Source of the DNA: Carex sylvatica
Taxonomy: Eukaryota; Streptophyta; Magnoliopsida; Poales; Cyperaceae
DNA: 50,395 nucleotides
Reading direction: 5' to 3'
Assembly: GCA_964058845.1 (NCBI GenBank)
Contig: CAXKVR010000484.1
Location: 1-50,395 of the forward strand
The notes under the pieces were generated by a model that saw nothing but the letters and a program-made list of their open reading frames with translations, did not search any database and was not told the DNA's origin. The position numbers were made by a program, and so were the translations under genes. This document shows, one piece after another, positions 33,288 through 46,300 of this stretch. Position 1 is the stretch's first letter. Each line of letters begins with the position of its first letter.

Positions 33288-33521
33288 TCATAACTCCATA
33301 TTGGAGTCACTCTCATCAGTCGCATCTGTTGTCCGCGTTTCTGGAAAAGTAGAACTCTCCATTAACCTTTGTTGGTTATCTCGTATTAATTCCCTTTGTA
33401 CTACTTCTGGGAGCAAGCCCCAACCCTTAGCCAATTGGGCCCCGTAAGAACAAGAGACTTTAATCTCATAGTAACCTTCCAGACCCAATTTAATTTCCGT
33501 ATTTTGCTCTACCTGACCCAA
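33288..33521 (-). pseudogene. LINE ORF1 C-terminal remnant
   Basis: Open minus-strand frame with VEQNTEIKLGLEGYYEIKVS and an acidic, Thr/Asp-rich tail (TTDATDESDSNMEL) ending just before ORF2. The position directly before the endonuclease and the composition fit the end of a plant L1 ORF1. The zinc-finger and RNA-binding parts are missing because of the 5' truncation. Confidence 0.65.
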
Positions 33522-34187
33522 TTTCAGAGGGCCACCCTAAAAGAATTAAATAATTTTGACGATCAATATGTGTACGATTTGGAAAACTGATCACGAATAA
33601 TTAAGCAGGTGCGGCCATGAATTGAAAAATGGTGCAAGTGTAGACATAATTAGACAATGGTTTATTCAAATTGGAATCCACATCAAAATATTTACTTGGG
33701 GGTTAATTAGTTACGAAATTTTTGGCTCTAAATTGTTACTGGTAAAGAGTTGTTACTCTAAATAAGCTATGATCTAGGTTGAAAACACTTTTCATTTTGT
33801 TTAATATATCTAAATCACCACCTGACTTTTAAAAAAAATCTTTTTTCGATAAGCATATGGAATTTCACTTGAATAAGATTCTGATCTTGTGGATCATATA
33901 ATTTCAGTTGGCTTTTGCATTAACTGGATTGATAATATGGAGTTGAATTGTATTCCGTGTATTGATTAATTTAATCGATCAGATTAATAGACTAGTATAC
34001 GGTGCCCGATTCTAGTCTGCTCCCTTTAAATTGCATTTTTTTAGTAAACTAGATGTGATTATTGTTCATCTTCATTTTTAGAGTTTCACCAATCTCTGGA
34101 CCAGTGCACAGTACCTGCCAATGACTCAAGCAGCCAAAAAAAAATCCAAAAAAATAAGTAGATAGAAAAGTGTGAGTTGTATTAACT

Positions 34188-36482
34188 ATTCAGGACCATA
34201 CATCCATCGGAATTGGACGGGTCCACCAAATCTCGCCTCGTGTGGAAGATGAACTACAAGGTGTTCCATAGCGTCAAAAAAGGCTGGCAGAGAGATTTTC
34301 TCGAGTTTGCACATAGTAACAATAATATTGTTCTCTAACTTGTTCAGCTTAGCTATATCCAACTATTTGGCATATATCTCCCTACAGAAGATTGAAACCT
34401 CATTCAATGCCTCCCTTACGGCCTCCGGAACAAAGTCGCGAAAAGCAACGGGCATGAGGCGCTCGACAAAGACATGAACATCGTGGCTTTTCAATCCCGT
34501 GATTGTTATCTCAATCAAATTTAAGCATCTAGACCAATTATTTGCGTACCAATCGGGAAACTTGACTTCGTCCTTAAGTCAGATCAACACTTTCTCTATG
34601 TTGGCGGTGCTTAAAGCATAACTTGCTTTTGGTTTTTCCAATTTCGATCCAGGAGTAAGATGGAGTTTGGAGTGTTTGCAATAAATATTCAAGTCTAAAT
34701 GGGATTCGGACATTGTCTTTCGTTTTCTTTTAAAGTCGAAAACCGTGTTCATGATATTATTCCCAAAAAAAATTTCAATGTGTATCAGAACTAGGTTACG
34801 TCGAAGATCCAAGTTTAACCAATAAGGTAAATCAAAGAAAATACTTTTCTTTTGTCAATTATGGGTGATTCCATATCCACGAATTTGGATGAGTTTGTTA
34901 TTTTTGCCCCATTTGATGTCACCTATACCATTACCGATCAGCTTCACCTCCTTCCCTGATAACTGCTTTGGTGGTGGATCGAATTCTTTTCGGTCCTTAA
35001 AGAACTTATTCTTTTGACCCCGAAAATGATGGTGAGAATGCAAGAAACAGCGTGTACAGTCAAACCAAACTACCTTACGGCCATGTTTTAAATAAAATGA
35101 CTTTGTATCTGCTCCGCAATATGGACAAGCAAGTTTGCCCTTGGTGCACTAGCCACTTAAGTCTCCATATGCGAAAAAGTCACTAATTGTCCATAACAAG
35201 GCCACCTTTATTTTGAAATTCGTCTTAGTTAAGCAATCGTATGTATCTAACTCATCGTTCCAAAGGACCATTAATTCATCGATCAACGGCTGAAAAAAAT
35301 ATGTCGATGTCCCGACCTGGATGTTTGGGTCCGGGAATAACGAGAGATAAGAACATGCTATTTTTTTTTCAACACCTTATCCAGAGGTAAATTGTATAGG
35401 AAAACATGCACAGTCCAGCAATTGTAAGGGGCCGAATTGCTCGAGTACGGCTGAAATCCATCGAAGGACATGCCGAGAAAATAATTCCGAGGATCTTTAG
35501 CAAATTCAAAATATTTGGTGTTAAAGCTTTTGCATTCATTCCCATCAGCTGGGTGCACCATAACTCCATTTTGTGTGCGGGGCTTTGCATGCCATCGCAT
35601 TAACTCTGTGGTATCTTTTGTCAGGTAAATCCTTTGTAACCTTGGACCTATTGGTAGGTATCTCAGAGATTTTCGCGCGACAGGATTTCCTTTGTAGCTT
35701 TATTTTTGTTATTTATATCTTGGCTCGTCACAAACATCACATTTATACTTCTTTTCATTATCGTTGTAATAGAGCATGCAGTTGTTCGGGCATGCATGAA
35801 TTTGTTGGGCTTCAAGTCCCAATCCTCGGACCAACCTTTTGGCTGTGTAAAAAGTTGCTGGCAATTTATCATCTCTATGAAGCATAGCCTTTATCAACTT
35901 CAACCACCGATCAAAGTTGTGCTCACTCATATGACACGTCGTTTTTAATTTCAATCATTCTGTTATGGATTGTAAAACATTAAAATTGGTCTCTTGTGGT
36001 CCCATGACATCCCATAAAGCCTGTTTTGATGCCTTGAGCATGTCAAAAAATGCCTGTGCTGATACATTATGGGGTTCCTCCACACTATCACTTTCCCTAT
36101 CTACATCTAGAATCTGGTTATCATGTAACATATCACCATTAAATTGAGACTAGAATGGGTTGGAGAGGTGGCTTGAACCGGCTCCGCAAAATACTGGGAA
36201 CTATGCTCTGCAATTTCCTCCGCAGTATAAGGTTCTCCATTGATAAACCACCTTTCATAACCTGTGCGAAACTCGTATTTTAGCAGGTGCTCACTCATAT
36301 CATTGTAAACTAAATACTTTGTGTTGTCACATTGCCTACATGGGCAAAGAATGTATGCACAGCCATGGTACTCTGTGAAAGCCCTCGGATCAGAGAATGC
36401 ATGATTAAGGAATTGTCTAACACCACCGACAAATTATAACATAGTTCTGATTTTCATACATCCATGATCGATCTGTCGCCAT
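34188..36482 (-). pseudogene. CACTA transposase pseudogene, unit 1
   Basis: Starts with the transposase-associated domain (ATG at 36482; ATDRSWMYGN, then CPCRQC-type and KYEFRTGYERWFINGEPYTA), then a linker with HMSEHNFDRWLKLIKAML and CDVCDEPRYK, then the Transposase_21 core (MRWHAKPRTQNGV, MSFDGFQPYSS, IDELMVLWNDE, KLACPYCGADTK) and DUF4218 (LKSHDVHVFVERLMPVAFRD). Such proteins cut and rejoin CACTA ends. It is dead: a frameshift after the first exon-like block, an extra T before the IDELMVLWNDE block, a TAG in place of Trp near 35150, and a lost donor after DUF4218 (GTTAAT instead of GTTAGT). It carries more private damage than its siblings. Confidence 0.85.
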
Positions 36483-38321
36483 TGGGAGACTCAGTAAACC
36501 TGAAAGAATTAAATAATTTGGACGATCTATATGTGTACGATTTGAGACACTGGTCATAAATAATTAAGCAGGTGCGGCCATGAATTGAAAAAACATGCAA
36601 GTGTAGACATAATTAGAAAATAATTTATTCAAATTGGAATTCAAATCAAAATATTTACTTAGGGGTTAATTAGTCACGAAATTTTTGGCTCTAAATTGTT
36701 ACTGGTAAAGAGTTGTTACTCTAAATAAGCTATGAGCTAGGTTGGAAACACTTTTCATTTTGTTTAATATATCTAAATCACCACCTGACCTTAAAAAAAA
36801 AGTCTTTTCCGACAAGCATATACAATTTCACTTGAATATGATTCTGATCGTGTGGATCATATAATTTCGGTTGGCTTTTGCATTAACTGAATTGATAATA
36901 TGGAGTTGAATTGTATTCCATGTATTGATTAATTTAATCGATCAGATTAATAGACTAGTATACAGTGCCCGATTCTAGTCTACTCCCTTTAAATTGCATT
37001 TTTTTAGTATACTAGATGTGATTATTGTTCGTCTTCATTTTTAGAGTTTCACCAATTTCTGGGCCAGTGCACAGTACCTGCCAATGACTCAAGCAGCCAA
37101 AAAAAAATCCAAAAAAATAAGTAGATAGAAAAGTGTGAGTTGTACTAACCATTCAGGACCATACATCCATCGGAATTGGACGGGTCCACCAAATCTCCCC
37201 TCGTGTGCAAGATGAACTACAAGGTGTTCCATAACGTCAAAAGAGGCTGGTGGAGAGATTTTCTCGAGTTTGCACATAGTAACAATAATATTGTTCTCTA
37301 ACTTGTTCAGCTTAGCTATATCCAACTGTTTTGCACATATCTCCCTATAGAAGATTGAAACCTCATTCAATGCCTCCCATACGGCCTCCGGAACAAAGTC
37401 GCGAAAAGCAACGGGCATGAGGCGTTCGACAAAGACATGAACATCATGGCTTTTCAATCCCGTGATTGTTATCTCAATCAAATTTAAGCATCTAAACCAA
37501 TTATTTGCGTACCAATCAGAAAACTTGACTTCGTCCTTAAGCCAGATCAACACTTTCTCTTTGTTGGTGGTGCTTAAAGCATAACTTGCTTTTGATTTTT
37601 CCAATTTCGATTCAGGAGTAAGATGGAGTTTGGAGCGTTTGCAATAAATATGCAAGTCTAAATGGGATTCGGACATTGTCTTTCATTTTATTTTAAAGTC
37701 AAAAACCGTGTTCATGATATTATCCCCAAATTTTTTTTCAATGTGTATCAGAACTAGGTTACGTCGAAGATCCAAGTTTAACCAATAAGGTAAATCAAAG
37801 AAAATACTTTTCTTTTGCCAATTATGGGTGATTCCATATCCACAAATTTGGTCGAGTTTGTTGTTTTTGCCCCCATTTGATGTCACCTATACCATTACCG
37901 ATCAGCTTCACCTCCTCCCCTGATAACTGCTTCGGTGGTGGATCGAATTATTTTCGGTCCTTAAAGAACTTATTCTTTCACTACAACAGAAATACTCTTC
38001 TGCGACCGGCCAAATGGGTCGCAAATGGGTGAAGCGCCGGTCCCAGATAACCAAAATGGGTCACAGAAGACCCGGTCGCAGTTGTTTCGTCACTGATGAC
38101 TGCCCTGCTGACGTCACTAGTCTCTGAAGGGTATGACGCCGGTCGCAGATGACATCTTCAGCGACCGACTATATTCGTCACGAATGCAACACGCTGACGT
38201 GGCTTAGAGACTTATCAGAGACCAACTGCGCGGTCACAGAAGGGTTCCAAATCGGTCGCAGAAGGTTATTTTTATTTTTTTGATATATTTTTTTTCTCAA
38301 TTGATACAAATCGTTGAAGTC

Positions 38322-38388
38322 GATCATTCTCTTACAATCATTCTCTTACAATCGTTCTCTTACAATCATTCTCTTACAATCATTCTTC
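38322..38388. repeat. 14-bp tandem repeat, about 4-5 copies
   Basis: AATCATTCTCTTAC repeats in tandem with single-base variation near the left end of the nested CACTA. The flanking GTTGAAGTCGAT recurs at about 38312 and 38449. Confidence 0.85.
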
Positions 38389-39898
38389 ATGCATTTTTTT
38401 GATATATTTTTTTTGATAGCCTAATAGCCAATCATTCTCTTACAATCGTTGAAGTCGATGCAGTTTATGTAAAACCCTTTGCTACCGAAACAATATTGAT
38501 AACCCCCGGTCAGACCACAAATTTCCTTCTTACAGCACACACACAATACACATAACAGAAAACAAACAATTAGTGAAATCACATATCATCAGAAATTAAC
38601 CAGTTTATACGCTATCCAAATTTATAATACATCATGAAAGAAAATCTTTAACAATTTACGATCGAGGAAAATAGGTTTTATACAAAACTATCATGATATG
38701 TTAATTCCTATACAACAATTGCAAATGTCTTCTACATCCTGGAAATTCCTATACATACCTCCTAATATGAAGTATATTAACAATATGTATTCCAATGATA
38801 CATAGCACTGCCAAGACACTGTCAAGTCTATTGAAATCTCCTTTATCCACACAAAAAGTGAAAGTGTCAAATTCATTAAGAAGAAAAAAAATCAGAAGGC
38901 AGATTAATTACCGGGGAGTGATCCTTCAGGCCAAGAGACAAAACCAGTGGCCTAGTTGAACCACAGCTACTTTTTATACAAAAAAGACAACTTTTGTTTA
39001 GTATTTACCAAAACAATGTACAGTTTCTTTTTCTTTCTGCAAACAACAATTAAAATAAACCCCCACTGATAAAAATTATAAATTAAATTTAACCAAAAGA
39101 GCCTAGACCACCCAGATTCTTCTTATTGACCAAATCAATCACTTCATGTCATCATCAACCATAACAAACCAACACAAACTTAATGCCTGACCTAAATCAT
39201 TTTTTTATTTCAGTCTCATTTGGTCTTGGGGAGTAACAGTGTCCTTGTAAATTTAGGCAAAAATATCAACATATATAAGAATAAATATATCTATTCCTTG
39301 GTACTAATCTCAATAATAAATATTTATTATCTCCTAAAATATTAAAATGTAGGCAGTCATCACGATAATTGACAAAGAGCGAATAATGTTGGTTTTTGCA
39401 TGATTTTGACACTGCAAGAACCAAAACAAAGTTCGTACCTTATATTCTCAATCAATTGATGACCACATGCCGCTAGAGAAGGCTGCATTAATATTATTAA
39501 ATTCAAGATCACCATTTTGCTCAAAAAGTAGAAACGTGATACTACCAAAATGTTGGCTCTGTTGATACACCTTCCTCTTTTCTAACAAAATTTTAAAACC
39601 AAAAAGTCAAATCTGTAGAATATGTTGCTAGAAGGACTACCATTACTTGCAGTTATTGGCATACAGATCAACCAGCATAGTATTCATCATGCAGTCAAAA
39701 TTGTGGATGTGCTTTATTGAACAAAATAGTGAGTCTACTTAGATAGAAGCAAAAATAGCTTATACCTGGCATGAAATATGGTCCCCATACATCCAATTTG
39801 GGTCACCATAACCTACAGTTTCAAATCTCACTTAAAAATATGTATGGATTTTAAACCACACAATATAGAATTAAAGAGTACACAACAGCAACTAACCA

Positions 39899-40051
39899 GA
39901 AACTCTTTTAGATGGGCTGTGCAAGAATAGTGAAATTGAGAAGGCAATGAATTTTCTACACGACAAGCTTTCCCGGCTTGTTTGCCTACAAAATAGCCAA
40001 AAAGGTCAAATTGCTAATACAAAATCAGAATTAAAATTTGCAATTGACAGT
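39899..40051 (+). pseudogene. PPR-protein fragment carried in the CACTA element
   Basis: The plus strand encodes ETLLDGLCKNSEIEKAMNFL then HDKL, which fits the pentatricopeptide-repeat consensus (..LIDGLCK.G.IEEA...). PPR proteins bind organellar RNA. The frame has a stop just upstream (TAA at 39893-39895) and closes at 40051, so only about one repeat remains. An acceptor-like CAG lies at its 5' edge. The most likely reading is a transduplicated piece of a host gene. Confidence 0.6.
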
Positions 40052-40630
40052 TAAATGGTGTGGTAAATTGTGCCACCAGTGATGTCTCTTTGACAATTTT
40101 GAAAAAAGAGAATAAAAACATAAATAGTACATGAAATATACCCTGGAATCCAGAATTATCAAAATATAAAAATGTATAAAAATCACTTTTTCTTGATGAG
40201 AAAATACTGATCAAGAACTTCTGGATTTGCAATCAATTTGGTTAATTAATATTGAAAAAAAATAGTCATCAAAATTTTATAATCATCTACAAACATGTAT
40301 AGCAAACAACAAATGATGTAGATAAGTAGATTGAGTTTAATAATTTAGCAAACAGAAATTGCACAAAAAGTACATGTAAGGGATTTTTAAAATGATACTG
40401 GTACAGAGGTTTGTTTCCCTTGTTTATTTGCCTTGTTATGGTAATGAAACTGTTCTGATACATAGTGGTAACAGTAAAACCTAAAACTGGTACAGAGGTT
40501 TGTTAACAGAAAAACCTAAAACTCTTAACAGCAAACTTAAAATTGCTAATAGCAAAACCTAAAATTTGATTCATTACAGAGGATTAGGCGGAGAGGATTG
40601 GAAAACCTAAAAGATTGGAACTAAGAAATT

Positions 40631-40756
40631 GAAGGGAATATTAACCTGAATTTAAAGGGAATATTAACCTGAAATTGAAGGGAATATTAGCCAGAGAGGA
40701 TTAGGCGGAGCTGTGCTCGGTTCTCAGAGGATTAGGCGGAGGTGTTCTCGGTTCGT
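40631..40756. repeat. two short tandem repeats inside the CACTA
   Basis: A 23-bp unit (AGGGAATATTAACCTGAA core) occurs 2.7 times at 40631-40692. A 31-bp unit starting AGAGGATTAGGCGGAG occurs twice at 40695-40756. An earlier GAGGATTAGGCGGAG lies near 40580. Confidence 0.85.
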
Positions 40757-43323
40757 AGTTCACCAAGACAGCAAGGCAGCGGAGCTGTGCTTTGATGAGA
40801 CGGCCGAGGTGTGCTCGATACTGATCGACAGCAGTTCGCCGAGAGAAGGGGCTAATCGACGATCAGCTTCTATTTTGGCAGAAAGAAGGGGCTGTGCTCA
40901 ACACTGTGAGGCGAGAGAAGGGTTTTTTTTTCAGTAAGTTTTTCTTTTCTTTTTTGGTTTAGGGTTAGAGAAAACGCAGGAGGAGAAGAGAACGACAGAG
41001 GGGGACGGGCATTATTTTAGAGGAACCCTTCTGCGACCGGGACAAATCGGTTCCAGAAGGATAAGGCGTCGGTCGCAGAAGAATTTCGTCTCCGATGCTT
41101 TTAAATTTTTTTTTTTTGGGAGTCTTCAGCGACAGGCAATCGGATCGGTCGCTAAAAATGGTCGCAGATGACTAATTTTGCTGTAGTGTTTTGACCCCAA
41201 AAATGATGGTGAGAAGGCAAGAAACAGCGTGTACAGTCAAACCAAACTACCTTACGGCCATGTTTTAAATAAAATTACTTTGTATCTGCTCCGCAATATG
41301 GACAAGCAAGTTTGCCCTTGGTGCACCAGCCACTTAAGTCTCCATATGCGAAGAAGTCACTAATTGTCCATAACAAGGCCACCTTCATTTTGAAATTCAT
41401 CTTAGTTGAGCAATCGTACGTATCTAACTCATCATTCCAAAGGACCATTAATTCATCGATCAACGGCTGAAAAAAATATGTCGATGTCCCGACCTGGATG
41501 TTTGGGTCCGGGAATAACGAGAGATAAGAACATGCTATTTTTTTTTCAACACCTTATCCAGAGGTAAATTGTATAGAAAAATATGCACAGTCCAGCAACT
41601 GTAAGGGGCCGAATTGCTCGAGTACGGCTGAAATCCATCGAAGGACATGCCGAAAAAATAATTTTGAGGATCTTTAGCAAATTCAAAATATTTGGTGTTA
41701 AAGTTTTGCATTCATTCCCATCAGTGCACCATAACTCCATTTTGTGTGCGGGGCTTTGCATGCCATCGCATTAACTCTGTGGTATCTTTTGTCAGGTACA
41801 TCCTTTGTAACCTTGGACCTATTGGTAGGTATTTCAGAGATTTTCGCGCGACAGGCTTTCCTTTGTATCCTGGTTTTTATTTTTTATATCTTGGCTTGTC
41901 GCAAACATTATATTTATCTTTCTTTTCATTATCCTTGTAATAGAGCATGCAGTTATTCGGGCATGCATCAATTTGTTGGGCCTCAAGCCCCCATCCTCGG
42001 ACCAACCATTTGACTGCGTAAAAAGTTGTTGGTAATTTATCATCTCTAGGAAGCATAGCCTTGATCAACTTCAACCACCGATCAAAGTTGTGCTCACTCA
42101 TATGACACGCCGCGTTTAATTCCAAACATTTTGTTATGGCTTGTAGAACATTAAAATTGGTCCCTTGTGGTCCCACAACATTTCATAAAGCCTGTTTTGA
42201 TGTCTTGAGCACGTCAAAAAATGCATGTGCTGATGCATTAGGGGGTTCCTCCACACTATCACTTTCCCTATTTACATCTAGCATCTAGATATCATGTAAC
42301 ATATCTGCCATTAAATTGAGACTAGAATGGGTTGGAGAGGTGGCTTGAACCGGCTCTGCAAAATACTGGGAACTATGCTCCCCAATTCCCTCCGCAGTAT
42401 AAGGTTCTCCATTGATAAACCACCTTTCATAACCTGTGCAAAACTCGTATTTCAGCAGGTGCTCACTCACATCATTGTAAACTAAATACTTTGTGTTGTC
42501 ACATTGCCTACATGGGCAAAGAATGTATGCACAGCCACGGTACTCTGTGAAAGCCCTCAGATCAGAGAATGCATGATTAAAGAATTGTCTCACACCACTG
42601 ACAAATTATAACATAGTTCTGATTTCCATACATCCATGATCGATCTGTCGCCATTGGGAGACTCAGTAAGCCTGAAAGAATTAAATAATTTGGACGATCA
42701 ATATGTGTACGATTTGAGACACTGGTCACAAATAATTAAGCAGGTGCGGCCATGAATTGAAAAAACATGCAAGTGTAGACATAATTAGAAAATGATTTAT
42801 TCAAATTGGAATCCAAATCAAAATATTTACTTAGGGGTTAATTAGTTACGAAATTTTTGGCTCTAAATTGTTACTGGTAAAGAGTTGTTACTCTAAATAA
42901 GCTATGAGCTAGGTTGGAAACACTTTTCATTTTGTTTAATATATCTAAATCACCACCTGACCTTAAAAAAAAAGTCTTTTTCCGATAAGCATATAGAATT
43001 TCACTTGAATATGATTCTGATCATGTGGATCATATAGTTTCCGTTGGCTTTTGCATTAACTGAATTGATAATATGGAGTTGAATTGTATTCCATGTATTG
43101 ATTAATTTAATCGGTCAGATTAATAGACTAGTATACAGTGCCCGATTCTAGTCTACTCCCTTTAAATTGCATTTTTTTTAGTATACTAGATGTGATTATT
43201 GTTCGTCTTCATTTTTAGAGTTTCACCAATCTCTGGACCAGTGCACAGTACCTGCCAATGACTCAAGCAGCCAAAAAAAAATCCAAAAAAATAAGTAGAT
43301 AGAAAAGTGTGAGTTGTACTAAC

Positions 43324-46300
43324 CATTCAGGACCATACATCCATCGGAATTGGACGGGTCCACCAAATCTCCCCTCGTGTGCAAGATGAACTACAAGGTG
43401 TTCCATAATGTCAAAAAAGGCTGGCGGAGAGATTTTCTCGAGTTTGCACATAGTAACAATAATATTGTTCTCTAACTTGTTCAGCTTAGCTATATCCAAC
43501 TATTTGGCACATATCTCCCTACAGAAGATTGAAACCTCATTCAATGCCTCCCATACGACCTCCGGAACAAAGTCGCGAAAATCAACGGGCATGAGGCGCT
43601 CGACAAAGACATGAACATTGTGGCTTTTCAATCCCGTGATTGTTATCTCAATCAAATTTAAGCATCTAAACCAATTATTTGCGTACCAATCGGGAAACTT
43701 GACTTCATCCTTAAGCCAGATCAACACTTTCTCTTTGTTGGCGGTGCTTAAAGCATAACTTGCTTTTTATTTTTCCAATTTTGATTCAGGAGTAAGATGG
43801 AGTTTGGAGCGTTTGCAATAAATATGCAAGTCTAAATGGGATTCGGACATTGTCTTTCATTTTCTTTTAAAGTCAAAAACCGTGTTCATGATATTATCCC
43901 CAAAAAAAATTTCAATGTGTATCAGAACTAGGTTACGTCGAAGATCCAAGTTTAACCAATAAGGTAAATCAAAGAAAATACTTTTCTTTTGCCAATTATG
44001 GGTGATTCCATATCCACAAATTTGGTCGAGTTTGTTGTTTTTGCCCCCATTTGATGTCACCTATACCATTACCGATCAGCTTCACCTCCTCCCTTGATAA
44101 CTGCTTCGGTGGTGGATCGAATTCTTTTCGGTCCTTAAAGAACTTATTCTTTTGACCCCGAAAATGATGGTGAGAAGGCAAGAAACAGCGTGTGCAGTCA
44201 AACCAAACTACCTTACGGTCATGTTTTAAATAAAATGACTTTGTATCTGCTCCGCAATATGGACAAGCAAGTTTGCCCTTGGTGCACCAGCCACTTAAGT
44301 CTCCATATGCGAAGAAGTCACTAGTTATCCATAACAAGGCCACCTTCATTTTGAAATTCGTCTTAGTTGAGCAATCGTACGTATTGAACTCATCATTCCA
44401 AAGGACCATTAATTCATCGATCAACGGCTGAAAAAAATATGTCGATGTCCCGACCTGGATGTTTGGGTCCGGGAATAACGAGAGTTAAGAACATGCTATT
44501 TTTTTTTTCAACACCTTATCCAGAGGTAAATTGTATAGGAAAACATGCACAGTCCAGCAACTGTAAGGGGCCGAATTGTTCGAGTACGGCTGAAATCCAT
44601 CGAAGGACATGCCGAGAAAATAATTCTGAGGATCTTTAGCAAATTCAAAATATTTGGTGTTAAAGTTTTGCATTCATTCCCATCAGGTGGGTGCACCATA
44701 ACTCCATTTTGTGTGCGGGGCTTTGCATGCCATCGCATTTAACTCTGCGGTATCTTTTGTCAGGTACATCCTTTGTAACCTTGGATCTATTGGTAGGTAT
44801 TTCAGAGATTTTCGCGCGACAGGCTTTCCTTTGTATCCTGGTTTTTATTTTTTATATCTTGGCTCGTCGCAAACATTACATTTATCTTTCTTTTCATTAT
44901 CCTTGTAATAGAGCATGCAGTTATTCAGGCATGCATCAATTTGTTGGGTCTCAAGCCCCCATCCTCGGACCAACCATTTGGCTGCGTAAAAAGTTGCTGG
45001 TAATTTATCATCTCTAAGAAGCATAGCCTTGATCAACTTCAACCACCGATCAAAGTTGTGCTCACTCATATGACATGCCGCTTTTAATTCCAAACATTTT
45101 GTTATGGCTTGTAGAACATTAAAATTGGTCCCTTGTGGTCCCACGATATTTCATAAAGCCTGTTTTGATGTCTTGAGCATGTCAAAAAATGCTTGTGCTG
45201 ATGCATTAGGGGGTTCCTCCACACTATCACTTTCCCTATTTACATCTAGCATCTAGATATCATGTAACATATTTGCCATTAAATTGGGACTAGCATGGGT
45301 GATGAACCATAATTTGACACACGGTTGAGCCCAAAATTTATTCTAATTATCATATTTTATTGCATTTTATTTATCATTTTGTTCAGTTTTAATTAATGTT
45401 AGTCGAGACACAAGATACTGCGCAAGTTGTTAATTACTACAGAATTGGAGCACAAAACCGCATAATTTGCATGTACACAGAAGATCAAGAATACCAAGCT
45501 GAATGAAGAAACAAATGGATCTATAATATTTTGGCTATCCGTGCCAATTAATGCATTTTATTTTGTTACCGCATCAAATCTTACCAATTAATCAAATTCA
45601 ATCATAGCGTTTCTTGCCAATGAATGCTTGGCTGGCATTTACCAATTAATGACCATTGAATGGAAAAAGAGATTTTTTACCAAAGTTTTGGAGGGAGCTG
45701 GGGGATGATATATTCGGCTAGGGACGAAAAATTAAGGCATCTGGATTTTTAGTTTTTTTTTTATTTTACATTAGAACATTTTATTTGGGCATTCAGAATA
45801 TCATTGGAGAGTTAGACCAGAAGCAAACCGAAGGAAGCATAGAGCCGTGTCTGATTTAAGGGAGCTTTTATTCTTCTCTTTTTCTTTTATTTTTCTGATT
45901 TTAATGGAATCAAATATGAATTGTGCTATTAAAAGTATGCTTGGCTAAACATTTTATCTAGGGATATGGGAGTAACTTGATACTTTAGTTATGTTAATTT
46001 AGTTGTTTGAATTTTATTTGTAGTTTTGATGTTGATTTGTTTATGAATGCTTGAATAGTTTGTTTAGTTATTTCTTGTTTTATTAAGGGATCCGCTAATA
46101 ATAAATTGAGACCAAAAGGAAAAATTTATATTAGAAGTACTTTTTAAAATAGTGATAGGTATGCAAACAATACTAGGTAAATTTGGTGATGGACCGAAAG
46201 GAGAAATTGATTTGCTTGAACAACATAAACAAACTTAAGTACTCAGACCTACGAAAGTAGTCCAAAAGGCCTTTGGGGAAAAATATGGGTTATCAAATAG

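Larger units (their letters stand above)
29771..33537 (-). mobile_element. 5'-truncated L1-type LINE
   Basis: A non-LTR retrotransposon on the minus strand. It ends with a 15-nt poly(A) (T run at 29771-29785), preceded in order by a zinc-knuckle C-terminus, reverse transcriptase and endonuclease, with the tail of ORF1 at the 5' side (33288-33521). It breaks off inside ORF1 at about 33537, where it joins the spacer of the transposase array. Several stops and frameshifts interrupt ORF2. No matching target duplication is visible between the sequence before the poly-T (..GTACAGTAGTC) and the sequence after 33537, so one flank may have been lost or rearranged. Confidence 0.9.
37979..41188. mobile_element. 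non-autonomous CACTA element, 3210 bp, in unit 2
   Basis: The left tip CACTACAACAGAAATACTCT and the right tip (reading inward CACTACAGCAAAATTAGTCA) match at 24 of 29 terminal positions, both followed by TCTGCGACC. The perfect 3-bp duplication TTT (37976-37978 and 41189-41191) splits a site that is uninterrupted in units 1 and 3 (ATTCTTTTGACCCC). Subterminal regions carry many copies of TCTGCGACCGG/CGGTCGCAGA. There is no transposase. The interior includes a PPR-like fragment, short tandem repeats and exon-like pieces, as in gene-carrying CACTA elements. Confidence 0.95.
37150..42654 (-). pseudogene. CACTA transposase pseudogene, unit 2 (split by a nested CACTA)
   Basis: Same domain order as unit 1: transposase-associated domain (42285-42654, with ILCPCRQCDNTKYLVYNDVS), linker (41877-42176, ending near CDKPRYKK), transposase core (about 41275-41780), then, beyond the nested element at 37979-41188, the rest of the core and a long open DUF4218 frame (37089-37676, with LEKISPPASFDVMEHLVVHL and GGPVQFRWMYGPEW) ending at a consensus donor. 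It shares the early 1-nt frameshift and the 7-T run frameshift with the other units and has a private small deletion near 41725 (CATCAGTGCACC). Confidence 0.85.

Noticed and set aside
35358..36066. Several plus-strand open frames over the transposase units (also at 41583-42013 and 44439-45017)
   Set aside because: They are antisense shadows of the minus-strand transposase domains; the minus frames carry the recognisable motifs.
38322..38388. Repeated 14-mers considered as a CRISPR-like array
   Set aside because: Units are contiguous without spacers and lie in a plant CACTA element; it is a simple tandem repeat.
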